A DNA stretch of 64,000 nt from Clostridium algifaecis (GCF_017874415.1 NZ_JAGGLM010000001.1:124001-188000); one strand, 5' to 3'; counted from the first letter of the stretch, positions 47,724-57,308 are shown. Notes: a model not told the origin generated them from the sequence alone. Numbers and translations are program-made.

Positions 47724-47739
47724 ATGAAAACATTATCAT
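47724..47739 (+). promoter_or_regulatory. Possible catabolite-responsive element
   Basis: ATGAAAACATTATCAT matches the cre pattern WTGNAANCGNWWNCAW with one mismatch (A for the central G). It lies upstream of iolB and downstream of the AraC gene, a suitable place for CcpA control of an inducible sugar operon. Confidence 0.35.
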
Positions 47740-47767
47740 AAAAAGTGCTATTAACCATCTAATACGG

Positions 47768-47833
47768 ATAAATATGAAAGCAAGAAATCTATAGAATTTT
47801 ATATATAAAAAATCTATAATTACTTATATAAGG
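47768..47833. repeat. 66-bp direct repeat, copy 2 (upstream of iolB)
   Basis: Second copy of the block at 46572-46637, with a TATAAT at 47815-47820 and iolB starting 57 bases after its end. See copy 1. Confidence 0.75.
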
Positions 47834-47889
47834 TGAGAAACATAAATAGCCATAATTAGAAAAATAAATTAAAAGAGGTGTATGATGCT

Positions 47890-48684
47890 ATGAAAATTTC
47901 TAGGAACATTCCATTTTCAAAGGGTTACAATAAAATCGTAACTAAGGAGGAACATCCTGAAATGATGGGAATGGAATTTGGAGTACTTCTTATGGGCAAG
48001 AATGATAAACTTTCCTTTAATTATAGTAAAGAAGTAATATATGTACTTATGACTGGAAAAGTTACTTTCTCATTGAATAGTAATAGTAAGACTGTAGAGC
48101 GTAAGAGCTGTTTTCATGAGCCACCTATTTTGCTGCATGTTCCACAAAATACACATGTAGAGATTGAAGGAGTTTCAGATGTTTCTGAAATTGCAATTTC
48201 AATGACTGACAATTCGAAAGATTTTAAACCAAGGTTATTAGAGGCAAAAGACTGCCTTTGCGCTAATGAAGAAAGAGGAAAAGGTGTTTTAAATGATTGC
48301 TCTTCACGTATTGTAAGAACTTTTTTTGACAGATCCAATTGTCCACAGACAAATTTTTTCGTCGGAGAAGTTGTAAGCTATCCAGGAAAATGGTCTTCTT
48401 TCCCACCTCATACTCATGTAGAGCCTGAGATATATTTTTATAAGTTCCTGCCTGAAAATGGTTACGGATATGCTGAAATTGGTGATGATGTTTATAAGGT
48501 AAAAAACAATGATTTGACAGGAATGCCTTCCAATAAAACACATTCACAGGCTACAGCACCAGGTTATGCAGAATATTATATATGGGTGATTCGCCTTAGG
48601 GATGATAAAGACATTATTACTACAGTAAAACCAGAACATCAGTGGACCACTGCTTCTAATGCAAAATATTTTCCTGAAATTTAA
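47890..48684 (+). CDS. iolB: 5-deoxy-glucuronate isomerase
   Basis: IolB isomerises 5-deoxyglucuronate to 5-dehydro-2-deoxygluconate, the fourth step of myo-inositol breakdown. The bicupin has metal-binding histidines in PPHTHVEPEIYFYKF (residues ~172-186) and the typical WSSFPPHTHVEPE and PGYAEYYIWVIRL. A GTG at 47878 lies in the ribosome site AGAGGTG; the ATG at 47890 is preferred (264 aa). It is the first catabolic gene after the regulator and is followed by a long hairpin. Confidence 0.93.
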   Translation: MKISRNIPFSKGYNKIVTKEEHPEMMGMEFGVLLMGKNDKLSFNYSKEVIYVLMTGKVTFSLNSNSKTVERKSCFHEPPILLHVPQNTHVEIEGVSDVSEIAISMTDNSKDFKPRLLEAKDCLCANEERGKGVLNDCSSRIVRTFFDRSNCPQTNFFVGEVVSYPGKWSSFPPHTHVEPEIYFYKFLPENGYGYAEIGDDVYKVKNNDLTGMPSNKTHSQATAPGYAEYYIWVIRLRDDKDIITTVKPEHQWTTASNAKYFPEI

Positions 48685-48695
48685 ACATATAAAAA

Positions 48696-48747
48696 TCCAC
48701 TTTTCTATAATTACAATTGTTTGTTAGAACTATTATAGAAAGGTGGA
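48696..48747. repeat. 16-bp inverted repeat between iolB and the transketolase pair
   Basis: Bases 48696-48711 pair with 48732-48747 with a single G-U pair. There is no T run on the plus strand (an A run precedes the left arm), so it may be a processing or stability hairpin, or a terminator for antisense transcription. Confidence 0.6.
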
Positions 48748-48870
48748 AAATATAAACTCAATATTATAGTACAACAAATTATGAAAAGAAGCTATAAAAA
48801 TGATAACTTTATTAATTTCTGAATATTGCCTAAATTAGTTACTAGATTGATTATACAAGGGGGTATGGAA

Positions 48871-49719
48871 ATGCTAAGTAAGAGCGAAATTAAGGAACTT
48901 AAGAAGTTTGCTATAAAAATAAGAATGGACACTATAAAAGAAATTGCAAATTTTGGAGCTGGACATCTTGGCGGTGCAATGTCCATGGTTGAAGTTCTTG
49001 CTGTTTTGTATGGAAAAGTTATGAGATATGACACTAAAAATCCTAAATGGGAGGATAGGGACTGGTTTATATGTTCAAAAGGTCATTCAGGGCCTTCATT
49101 ATATGCTACTCTTGCAATAAAGGGCTTTTTCCCGGAAGATGAACTTATGACATTGAACCAGGGTGGAACAAAACTCCCAAGCCATTGTAACAAGGATCTT
49201 ACAAGAGGAATTGATATGTCTACAGGATCACTTGGACAGGGTTCTTCACTTGCAGTTGGAGTTGCACTTGGAAATAAAATGGATGAAAGGGACAGCTACA
49301 CATATCTAATGCTTGGAGATGGAGAAATACAGGAAGGCCAGGTATGGGAAGCAGCACTTTATGCTGCACAGAAAAAATTAGACCATTTAATTGCATTTGT
49401 AGATTACAACAAAAAACAACTTGATGGATATGTAAAGGATATAAATGATGTAGGAGATGTAAAGGCTAAATTTGAGGCTTTTAGATGGCATTCTCAGGAA
49501 ATAGATGGGAATGATGTAGAACAGGTATATGCTGCTATAGAAGAGGCAAAAAAGGTCAAGGGAAAACCTTCTGTAATAGTTTTAGATACTATAAAGGCAA
49601 AGGGAGTTCCATTTGCTGAAAAGCTTAAATTGAATCATCACATAAAAGTTAGTAAAGAACAGCTTGAAGAAACTTTAAAATATCTAAAACAAGAACTTGA
49701 AAAGGTGGTGCAATTATGA
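48871..49719 (+). CDS. Transketolase, N-terminal (TPP-binding) subunit
   Basis: This is the first half of a split transketolase. It has GHLGGAMSMVEVLAVLYG, SKGHSGPSLYATLA, and the thiamine diphosphate motif GDGEIQEGQVWEAALYA ending with NKKQLDG. The ATG at 48871, 7 bases after AAGGGGG, is preferred to 48865 and 48826 (282 aa). Its stop overlaps the start of the C-terminal subunit, so the two are made together. Split transketolases of this kind act on non-phosphorylated or unusual ketoses in some pathways, such as sulfoquinovose catabolism. Placement inside an inositol locus is unusual. Confidence 0.92.
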   Translation: MLSKSEIKELKKFAIKIRMDTIKEIANFGAGHLGGAMSMVEVLAVLYGKVMRYDTKNPKWEDRDWFICSKGHSGPSLYATLAIKGFFPEDELMTLNQGGTKLPSHCNKDLTRGIDMSTGSLGQGSSLAVGVALGNKMDERDSYTYLMLGDGEIQEGQVWEAALYAAQKKLDHLIAFVDYNKKQLDGYVKDINDVGDVKAKFEAFRWHSQEIDGNDVEQVYAAIEEAKKVKGKPSVIVLDTIKAKGVPFAEKLKLNHHIKVSKEQLEETLKYLKQELEKVVQL

Positions 49720-50681
49720 ATATAGTTCTGGCGTCTAAAAGAATTAAAGATGAAGAAATGAGAAATGTATATTGCGATACATTAATGGAACTCGCAAGGA
49801 AAAATAAGAATATTGTGGCACTTGATGGGGATCTCATGTCATCTATGGGTATGAGAAAATTTGCAGAGGAATTTCCAGAGAGAACTTTTGATGTCGGAAT
49901 TCAAGAGGCGAACATGATGGGGGTGGCAGCGGGACTTTCAGCTACTGGTAAAATACCATTTGCACACAGTTTTGGACCTTTTGCAACAAGAAGATGTTTT
50001 GATCAGCTGTTCTTATCTATAGGGTATTCAGGACAAAATGTAAGGGTAATTGGAAGTGATCCAGGTGTTACAGCAGCTTATAATGGTGGAACTCATATGC
50101 CATTTGAAGATATGGGAATAGTAAGAAATATACCAAATGCAACTATTATAGAACCTGTAGATGGGGTAATGCTTGCAGATATTATAAGACAGACTGAAAA
50201 ATTGAAAGGATTTTTTTACATCAGATTGCTTAGAAAAAATCCAATTAAGATATATGACGAAGGTTCAAGTTTTGATATTGGTAAAGGTGCTGTGCTTAAA
50301 GATGGCAGTGATGTAACCATAATAGCTAGTGGAATAATGGTAAATGATGCTATCGATGCCTCTGAAATTCTTGCAAAGGAAGATATAAGCGCAGGTGTTG
50401 TAAATATGTTTACATTAAAGCCAATTGACAAGAATCTTATAATAAAATGTGCTGAAAAGACAGGAGCTATAGTAACTGCAGAAAATCACAATATTATAAA
50501 TGGACTTGGAAGTGCAGTTTCTGAAGTATTGAGCGAGAACATTCCAACACCACTTGAGAGAATAGGCATACAAGATAGATTTGGACAAGTAGGTTCAGTA
50601 GATTATTTAAAAAAAGAATATGGGCTGACAGTTGAGGATATAGTAAATAGCTGTAAAAAGGCAATAAATAGAAAGAAATAA
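49716..50681 (+). CDS. Transketolase, C-terminal subunit
   Basis: This is the pyrimidine-binding plus C-terminal half. The family glutamate lies in FDVGIQEANMMGVAAGLS, and SFGPFATRRCFDQ and VTAENHNIINGLGSAVSE are typical of the split type. The usual PDGPTHQ substrate loop reads YNGGTHMPFED here, so the sugar end of the substrate may differ from that of ordinary transketolase. It overlaps the N-subunit stop by 4 bases (ATGA). Products depend on which ketose is the donor, which sequence alone does not show. Confidence 0.9.
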   Translation: MNIVLASKRIKDEEMRNVYCDTLMELARKNKNIVALDGDLMSSMGMRKFAEEFPERTFDVGIQEANMMGVAAGLSATGKIPFAHSFGPFATRRCFDQLFLSIGYSGQNVRVIGSDPGVTAAYNGGTHMPFEDMGIVRNIPNATIIEPVDGVMLADIIRQTEKLKGFFYIRLLRKNPIKIYDEGSSFDIGKGAVLKDGSDVTIIASGIMVNDAIDASEILAKEDISAGVVNMFTLKPIDKNLIIKCAEKTGAIVTAENHNIINGLGSAVSEVLSENIPTPLERIGIQDRFGQVGSVDYLKKEYGLTVEDIVNSCKKAINRKK

Positions 50682-50793
50682 TAAAACGTTTTCTAATAGG
50701 AAATCTAATAGGAAAATTTGATACCAGTAGATAATTGTTGCTTAAAACCTGAAATTTTACAGGTTAATTATTAATAAATGGGGGAATTAATTA

Positions 50794-52200
50794 ATGGAAC
50801 AAAGTGTTGATAGGGAGAAGAAAAAGTTTCTAAAAAAAATATCTATTCTGGCGACGTTTGGTTCACTTCTATTTGGCTATGACAGCGGAGTAATCAATGG
50901 GTCACTTACCTTTATGAGCAGGAAGGATCAATTGAATTTAACACCTTTAAGTGAAGGTCTTGTTACTAGTTCGTTATTGCTTGGTGCAGCTTTTGGTGCA
51001 GTATTATGGGGGCGTTTTGCTGATAAATATGGAAGAAAAAAGATACTTAAAATACTTGCAGCAATTTTCTTCTTTTCTACGATAGGATGTTCAGTTTCGC
51101 CTAATTCAACAGTTATAATTATATGCAGATTTATAGTAGGACTTGGGGTAGGAGGAGTATCTGTTGTTGTTCCGACACTACTTGCTGAAATGGCACCAAC
51201 CAAAATAAGGGGCAGTCTCGTTTCTCAAGATCAATTGATGATTGTTACAGGTCAATTGTTGGCTTATGTATTCAATAGTATTTTAGGAAATATTTCTTCA
51301 AATCCTGGAATTTGGCGTTATATGATAGCACTTGCCAGTATTCCTGCAGTTGTACTGTGGATAGGAATGTTTGTAGTTCCTGAAACACCTAGATGGTTGG
51401 CCGCTAATGGAAAAGTAGCACAGGCATTGGAAGTTTTGAGGCAGACACGTGATGATGCAGAGGCTGAGGCAGACCTTAAAGCAATAGAAAAAAATATTGA
51501 AGATGAAAAGCATCTTGATAAAGCTACCTTCAAGGATTTAGGAACTCCATGGATTCGCCACCTTGTATTTGTTGGAATTATATTATCTGTTATACAGCAG
51601 ATAGCAGGTATCAACGTAATAATGTATTATGGAACAACTGTACTTGAGCATTCAGGTTTTGGAGTTAAGACAGCATTAATTGCGAATGTGGCAAATGGAT
51701 GTATGTCTGTAATTGCATCCTGGTTTTATATGCACTATCTGGCTAATAGATGTAGGAGAAGACCTTTACTGATATTTGGATATGTAGGAAGTACTGTAAC
51801 GTTGCTTGTAATGGGTATAGTTTCACGTGTTTTAGTTGGTTCAGCTATACTTCCATATGTAGTTGTTGTTCTGACAATGATTTATCTTGCAATATTCCAG
51901 TCAACTCTAGGACCGCTCACATGGCTACTGTTGTCCGAGATCTTCCCACTTAGAGTAAGAGGAATGGGATATGGTATAGCAACATTTTTCAACTGGATTT
52001 CTGATTTTGGAGTTGGACTAGGATTTCCTCTAGCTATAGCATCAATTGGTTTATCTAATACATTCTTCGTATTTGTTGGATTTGGAATTATATGTATAGT
52101 ATGTTCCTCAGCATTTGTACCTGAGACTTTTGGAAAATCTCTTGAGCAGCTTGAAGAACAATTTAGAAATCGTGAAAATAGTAAAGTAACTATTGATTAG
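50794..52200 (+). CDS. iolT: MFS sugar/inositol symporter
   Basis: The 468-residue protein has 12 membrane helices and the sugar porter signatures GRFADKYGRKKILK, RFIVGLGVGGVSVVVPTLLAEMAP, VPETPRWL and PETFGKSLEQLEE. B. subtilis IolT is a close functional analogue. The ATG follows GGGGGAAT. AAAACGTTTT at 50693-50702, upstream, resembles half of a cre or LacI operator, but that match is weak. It probably imports myo-inositol; a specific isomer cannot be assigned. Confidence 0.85.
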   Translation: MEQSVDREKKKFLKKISILATFGSLLFGYDSGVINGSLTFMSRKDQLNLTPLSEGLVTSSLLLGAAFGAVLWGRFADKYGRKKILKILAAIFFFSTIGCSVSPNSTVIIICRFIVGLGVGGVSVVVPTLLAEMAPTKIRGSLVSQDQLMIVTGQLLAYVFNSILGNISSNPGIWRYMIALASIPAVVLWIGMFVVPETPRWLAANGKVAQALEVLRQTRDDAEAEADLKAIEKNIEDEKHLDKATFKDLGTPWIRHLVFVGIILSVIQQIAGINVIMYYGTTVLEHSGFGVKTALIANVANGCMSVIASWFYMHYLANRCRRRPLLIFGYVGSTVTLLVMGIVSRVLVGSAILPYVVVVLTMIYLAIFQSTLGPLTWLLLSEIFPLRVRGMGYGIATFFNWISDFGVGLGFPLAIASIGLSNTFFVFVGFGIICIVCSSAFVPETFGKSLEQLEEQFRNRENSKVTID

Positions 52201-52253
52201 ACTATATTAAATTTAATATAAATAAAACTAAAATAAAAAAGGGAGGTATTACT

Positions 52254-54191
52254 TTGAGTAAAATAAAAATGACAGTAGGACAGGCAATAGTCAAATTTCT
52301 GAATAATCAATATGTGGAATTTGACGGTATTGAAAATCAATTTGTAGATGGATTTTTTACAATATTCGGACATGGAATGGTAGTAGGACTTGGACAGGCA
52401 CTTGCAGAAAATCCAGGACATCTTAAAGTTTATCAGGGACGTAACGAACAGGGAATGGCACATGCAGCCACAAGTTATGCAAAGCAAAATAACAGACGTC
52501 GTATAATTGCTTGTACATCTTCAATTGGACCGGGAGCTGCAAATATGATTACTGCAGCACTTACAGCATCCATAAATAATATTCCTCTGCTGCTTTTCCC
52601 ATCGGATTCTTTTGCAACAAGGCAGCCGGATCCAGTTCTTCAGCAAATAGAACAGTCATATAATCTTAATATTACAACAAATGACTGTTATAAACCTGTG
52701 GTTCGCTATTGGGATAGAATTTCACGTCCTGAACATGTTATGACTGCTCTTATAAATGCAATGCGTGTATTGACAGATGTAAGTAATACAGGGGCTGTAT
52801 GCATTGCACTTCCACAAGATGTACAAGGTGAAAGTTTTGAATTCCCTGATTATTTCTTTAAAAAGAGAGTACACCATATTGCCAGACGACTTGCAGATTC
52901 AAAGGAAATTGAAAATGCAGTGGAGTTAATTTCCAGAAGCAAATATCCTCTATTTGTTGGAGGCGGCGGTGTAAGGTACTCTGAAGCAGGTGAAGTACTT
53001 CAAGATATATGCGGCAAATTTGAAATACCATATGCCGAAACACAGGCAGGCAAAAGTTCAACTCCATCTTCAAATCCTATGAATCTTGGCGGAGTTGGTA
53101 TAACGGGAACTCTATCTGCAAATACCGCAGCTGAAAAAGCGGATGTTGTTGTTGGCATAGGTACTAGATTCAATGATTTTGTAACCTGTTCCAAGGAAGT
53201 TTTCCGAAATCCGGATGTTAAATTCGTCACTATAAATACATCTGAATTTGATGCTGGTAAAATGGATGCTGAAAGGGTTGTAGGGGACGCAAAATTGAAC
53301 TTGCAGGCTATATCAGAAAAATTGGAACAAAAAAATTACAAAACATCTTATGGAAAAGGTGAAATAGCTGGAATCAAGGAAGAATGGGAAAAGGAAAGAA
53401 AATCGGTTTGTGATGCTGTTTATACTAGTGAAAACTTTACCCCATGTGTTCCAAGCTGGACACCAAAGATTATAAATGATTATATCAGAGATATAGGCGG
53501 TACTATAACGGAATCAAATGGAGTAAGTATTGTACGTGAAGTCATAGATGACGATGCAATTGTTGTAGCTTCAGCTGGATCGCTTCCGGCAGATTTAGAA
53601 CGTCTTTGGACTACAGATGTTAAAGACAGCTATAATATGGAATATGGTGCATCCTGCATGGGTTATGAAATTGCTGGTGCACTTGGATCAAAGCTTGCAG
53701 AGCCTTCTAGAGAAGTTTATGCACTTGTTGGTGACGGATCATTTTTAATGCTCAATTCTGAAATTGCTACAGCAGTTCAGGAAAATGCGAAGATTACTGT
53801 TGTAGTATTTGATAATGCAGCATTTGGATGCATCAATAATCTTCAGATGGGAAATGGTATAGAAAGTTTGTGTACAGAGTTCCGTTATCGTGATGATAAG
53901 ACTGGAAAAACAGACGGTAAATATATATATACGGATTTTGCAAAAATAGGTGAAGGTTATGGAATGAAGAGTTATACTGCAAAGACACCTAAAGAATTGA
54001 GAGATGCTTTAGAGGATGCAAAAAAACAGACTGAATCCTGCATTATAGATGCAAAAGTACTGCCTAAGACTATGGCAGAAGGTTATAAGTCTTGGTGGCA
54101 TATAGGGGTTGCATCTGTCAGCAAGTCTAAAAAAACACAGGAATCCTACAAGGGCATTTGTGAAAAACTTAAAAAGGCAAGAATGTATTAA
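52254..54191 (+). CDS. iolD: 3D-trihydroxycyclohexane-1,2-dione hydrolase
   Basis: IolD is a thiamine diphosphate enzyme that opens the inositol ring to give 5-deoxyglucuronate. The 645-residue protein has the three-domain TPP enzyme form: an N-terminal pyrimidine domain with RNEQGMAHAATSYAK (the glutamate), a central FAD/CoA-like domain and a C-terminal motif GDGSFLMLNSEIATAV ending with NAAFGCINN. The TTG start follows GGGAGG. Length matches IolD (~637). It uses many CGT/CGC arginine codons. Confidence 0.95.
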   Translation: MSKIKMTVGQAIVKFLNNQYVEFDGIENQFVDGFFTIFGHGMVVGLGQALAENPGHLKVYQGRNEQGMAHAATSYAKQNNRRRIIACTSSIGPGAANMITAALTASINNIPLLLFPSDSFATRQPDPVLQQIEQSYNLNITTNDCYKPVVRYWDRISRPEHVMTALINAMRVLTDVSNTGAVCIALPQDVQGESFEFPDYFFKKRVHHIARRLADSKEIENAVELISRSKYPLFVGGGGVRYSEAGEVLQDICGKFEIPYAETQAGKSSTPSSNPMNLGGVGITGTLSANTAAEKADVVVGIGTRFNDFVTCSKEVFRNPDVKFVTINTSEFDAGKMDAERVVGDAKLNLQAISEKLEQKNYKTSYGKGEIAGIKEEWEKERKSVCDAVYTSENFTPCVPSWTPKIINDYIRDIGGTITESNGVSIVREVIDDDAIVVASAGSLPADLERLWTTDVKDSYNMEYGASCMGYEIAGALGSKLAEPSREVYALVGDGSFLMLNSEIATAVQENAKITVVVFDNAAFGCINNLQMGNGIESLCTEFRYRDDKTGKTDGKYIYTDFAKIGEGYGMKSYTAKTPKELRDALEDAKKQTESCIIDAKVLPKTMAEGYKSWWHIGVASVSKSKKTQESYKGICEKLKKARMY

Positions 54192-54221
54192 TATAATTCA
54201 ATAAATTGGGAGGAAAATCTT

Positions 54222-55124
54222 ATGTTGAAAAGAGAAAACATTAAATTAGGAATTGCACCTATAGCATGGACAGAGGATGATATGCCTGAATGGGGTAAGG
54301 AAAATTCTTTCCTTCAAACCATTAGTGAAATAGCATTGACCGGGTATGAAGGAACTGAAATAGGGTGCCAGTTTCCAAGAAATCCCGACATTTTAAATAA
54401 GGAGTTTGCCCGCAGGGGAATTTCAGCTATTACTGCATGGTATAGTTCTTATCTTACTGAAAAACCTTATGAAGTCAGCGAAAAAGGATTTATTGACCAT
54501 ATGAACTTTTTAAAGTCAATTGGAGCAAAACATGTTGTAGTTTCAGATCAAAGTCATAGTATACAGCATTGCAGCAATATTTCAATTAGTGATAAGTATA
54601 TTATTACATCTGAATCTGAATGGAACAAGCTGGCTGAAGGGCTTAATAGACTTGGAAAAATAGCATCGGATAATGGTATGACACTTATTTATCATCATCA
54701 TATGACTACCGTTGTTCAGACAACTGCAGAAATTGACAAACTTATGCAGCTGACGGATCCAAAATATGTAAGCTTGTTATATGATACAGGACACCTTTAT
54801 TTTTCAGGAGAGGATCCAGTTGAAATATTGGAAAAACATTTTGACAGGATTAAACATATTCATTTGAAGAATGTACGTCCTGATATTATGAAGAGATGCA
54901 GGGAAAAGAAATTAAGTTTCTTACGCTCTGTACTTGAAGGAGTTTTTACTGTTCCTGGTGATGAGGAAGGATGTATAGATTATCCTAAAATTTTCAAAAT
55001 ATTGGAGGAAAGAAATTATAAAGGATGGCTGGTTGTTGAAGCAGAACAGAATCCATATATCTACAATCCACTTGACTATGCAAAAATGGCAAGGGCATAT
55101 ATAAAGGAACAGACAGGAATATAA
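54222..55124 (+). CDS. iolE: Inosose dehydratase
   Basis: IolE dehydrates scyllo-inosose to the dione used by IolD. The 300-residue TIM barrel has LGIAPIAWTEDDMPEWG at the start, GYEGTEIG, and metal ligands in YHHHMTTVVQT, LLYDTGHLYFSGEDP and VEAEQNP at the end. The ATG follows GGGAGGAAA. It sits 30 bases after iolD in the same operon. Confidence 0.95.
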   Translation: MLKRENIKLGIAPIAWTEDDMPEWGKENSFLQTISEIALTGYEGTEIGCQFPRNPDILNKEFARRGISAITAWYSSYLTEKPYEVSEKGFIDHMNFLKSIGAKHVVVSDQSHSIQHCSNISISDKYIITSESEWNKLAEGLNRLGKIASDNGMTLIYHHHMTTVVQTTAEIDKLMQLTDPKYVSLLYDTGHLYFSGEDPVEILEKHFDRIKHIHLKNVRPDIMKRCREKKLSFLRSVLEGVFTVPGDEEGCIDYPKIFKILEERNYKGWLVVEAEQNPYIYNPLDYAKMARAYIKEQTGI

Positions 55125-55177
55125 TTAAAATTAACTTAATATTAAAAATATTTAAATAAAAGTTGGAGGGATATAAA

Positions 55178-56197
55178 ATGAAAAAGATTAAAATTGGTTC
55201 TGCAGGATTAGGAAGACTTGGATATGAACATGCTTGCAATCTTGCAAGTAGTGTACCTGGAGCTGAATTAACTGCTCTTTGTGATGTAGATAAGAAGAGA
55301 CTTAAAGAAGTAGGAGAAGAGCTAAACGTTCCATATACTTATACAGATTTCAAGGAGATGTGCAATAATCCAGAATTAGATGCAATTGCCATAGTTACTC
55401 CATCTGCACTTCATACAGAACAGATTGCAATTGCATTAAATGCGGGCAAACATGTATTTTGCGAGAAACCACTTGACACAAATGTAGAGCATTGTAAAGA
55501 AGTTGAGAAGGTAGTGGAAGCTCATAAAGATAAAATATTTATGCTTGGTTTTATGCGCCGTTATGATAAATCCTATCGTAAAGCAAAAGAAAAAATAGAA
55601 AATGGCGATATTGGAAAAGTAATTCTAGTACGTTCATATACACAAGATCCTATAACTACAATAGAAGGCACATTGAAATTTGCACCTCACAGCGGAGGTC
55701 AATTCCTAGATATGTGTGTACATGATATAGATTTATGCCGTTGGTTTACTGGAAGTGAACCTAAAAATATGTGGGGAATTGGTGGATGTTTTGAATTCAA
55801 ACAATACCGTCAATGGAATGATGGAGATAATGTAAGTTGCCTAATTCAATTTGAAGATGAAACTATGGCATTTCTATTTGCAGGTAGGGCTGCTGCACAT
55901 GGGTGCAATGTAGAAACTGAAATTATTGGTACCCGTGGTACACTTCGTATCGGCTCTGTTGGAACAGACAGTTTGCTTGAAGTATTAAGTGAGCATGGGG
56001 TATGTCGTGAATGTTACCCTGATTTTCTTGCTCGCTGGCATGAAGCCTATATAGCTGAAATGGTTGAATTTATTAAATGTGTTCAAGAAAACCATCAGCC
56101 TAATGTAACAGTATATGATGGTACAGCTGTATCAAAAATTGCAAATAGATGCAAGGAATCATTTGAGAAAGGTGAAATGCTTCCATACAATGGATAA
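55178..56197 (+). CDS. Gfo/Idh/MocA dehydrogenase, inositol 2-dehydrogenase-like
   Basis: The Rossmann part has the GxGRLG pattern (SAGLGRLGYEHA) and the pair EKP (VFCEKPLDTN). The sugar-binding part has GQFLDMCVHDIDLCRWF, with the D-H pair of the catalytic set. The ATG at 55178 follows GGAGGG (339 aa); a longer frame from 55163 is unlikely. It is one of three family members in this locus and could oxidise myo-, scyllo- or chiro-inositol. Arg codons are mainly CGN, unlike the neighbouring transketolase genes. Confidence 0.88.
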   Translation: MKKIKIGSAGLGRLGYEHACNLASSVPGAELTALCDVDKKRLKEVGEELNVPYTYTDFKEMCNNPELDAIAIVTPSALHTEQIAIALNAGKHVFCEKPLDTNVEHCKEVEKVVEAHKDKIFMLGFMRRYDKSYRKAKEKIENGDIGKVILVRSYTQDPITTIEGTLKFAPHSGGQFLDMCVHDIDLCRWFTGSEPKNMWGIGGCFEFKQYRQWNDGDNVSCLIQFEDETMAFLFAGRAAAHGCNVETEIIGTRGTLRIGSVGTDSLLEVLSEHGVCRECYPDFLARWHEAYIAEMVEFIKCVQENHQPNVTVYDGTAVSKIANRCKESFEKGEMLPYNG

Positions 56198-56292
56198 TAA
56201 TTCATAGATAAAATACAAAAAACAGTAGATTGCAGTTTGCTGTAAGCTGCAATTTACTAAAATATAAATAATTTGTACGGGAGGATTTTAAT

Positions 56293-57297
56293 ATGGATTT
56301 AAAAATTGGAGTTATAGGAACAGGTGGAATTGGACGAGATCATATAAGACGTTTAACTGATGTAGTTACTGGTGCTAAAGTAGTTGCAGTCTCAGATATA
56401 AATGTGGATACAGCTAAAAAAGTTGCCCAAAAATATGGAGCAAAATTTTACGAATCTGGTGAAGATGTTATTCACAGTAATGAAGTTGATGCCGTTGTAA
56501 TTACTTCTTGGGATCCAACCCATGCGGGATATGTGCTTGAATGCATTAAGACAGGAAAATATGTATTTTGTGAAAAACCACTTGCAACTACAGCAAAAGA
56601 ATGTGAAGATATCATTAAAGCCGAGACTAAATTTGGGAAACGTCTAGTACAGGTTGGATTTATGAGGCGTTTTGACAGAGGATATCGTGCTTTGAAAAAT
56701 ATAATAGAAAGTGGAAAAATTGGCAACCCTCTAATGATTCATGCATGTCATAGAAACCTTACTCATATTCCAAGTCATACAACAGATATGACTATTACAA
56801 ATTCAGGTATTCATGAGATAGATATATCACACTGGCTGCTTGGTGAAGATTATGAAAGTGGACAGGTACTTACAGTAAAACAAAATAGAGATTCATCAGA
56901 TAAACTTTTAGATCCACAAATTATGCTGCTTAAGACAAAAAGTGGCGTTAGAATAGATGTAGAAGTTAATATGTCATCTGGATATGGATACGACATACAG
57001 TGTGAAGTAGTAGGTGAAAAAGGTACAATAAGACTTCCTGATCCAAATACGGTTCTTGTACGTTACAATTGTCAGCGTTCTTATGAGATATATGAAGATT
57101 GGTCACAACGTTTTATAGAGGCCTATGATACAGAATTCCAGGAATGGGTAAATTCAGTTAAAAATGATAAACTGGCAGGACCAAGCTCATGGGATGGATA
57201 TATTGCCTGTGTAACTGCTGATGCACTTATTAAATCGCGTAATCAAGGAAAAGCTGAGACTATTAATGTAGGAGAACAGCCTAAATTTTATAAATAG
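56293..57297 (+). CDS. Gfo/Idh/MocA dehydrogenase (second copy)
   Basis: The 334-residue protein has the coenzyme-binding loop GTGGIGRDH, VFCEKPLATTA, and the substrate-domain motif NSGIHEIDISHWLLGEDY, with H and D residues for catalysis. It differs enough from the neighbouring dehydrogenases to suggest a separate inositol isomer. The ATG follows GGGAGGA. Most arginine codons near the N-terminus are CGT/CGA. Confidence 0.88.
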   Translation: MDLKIGVIGTGGIGRDHIRRLTDVVTGAKVVAVSDINVDTAKKVAQKYGAKFYESGEDVIHSNEVDAVVITSWDPTHAGYVLECIKTGKYVFCEKPLATTAKECEDIIKAETKFGKRLVQVGFMRRFDRGYRALKNIIESGKIGNPLMIHACHRNLTHIPSHTTDMTITNSGIHEIDISHWLLGEDYESGQVLTVKQNRDSSDKLLDPQIMLLKTKSGVRIDVEVNMSSGYGYDIQCEVVGEKGTIRLPDPNTVLVRYNCQRSYEIYEDWSQRFIEAYDTEFQEWVNSVKNDKLAGPSSWDGYIACVTADALIKSRNQGKAETINVGEQPKFYK

Positions 57298-57308
57298 GGG
57301 GGATTTAT

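Noticed and set aside
50690-50705. AAAACGTTTT upstream of the MFS gene as a catabolite-responsive element
   Set aside because: Three positions of the cre consensus are wrong; too weak to list as a site.
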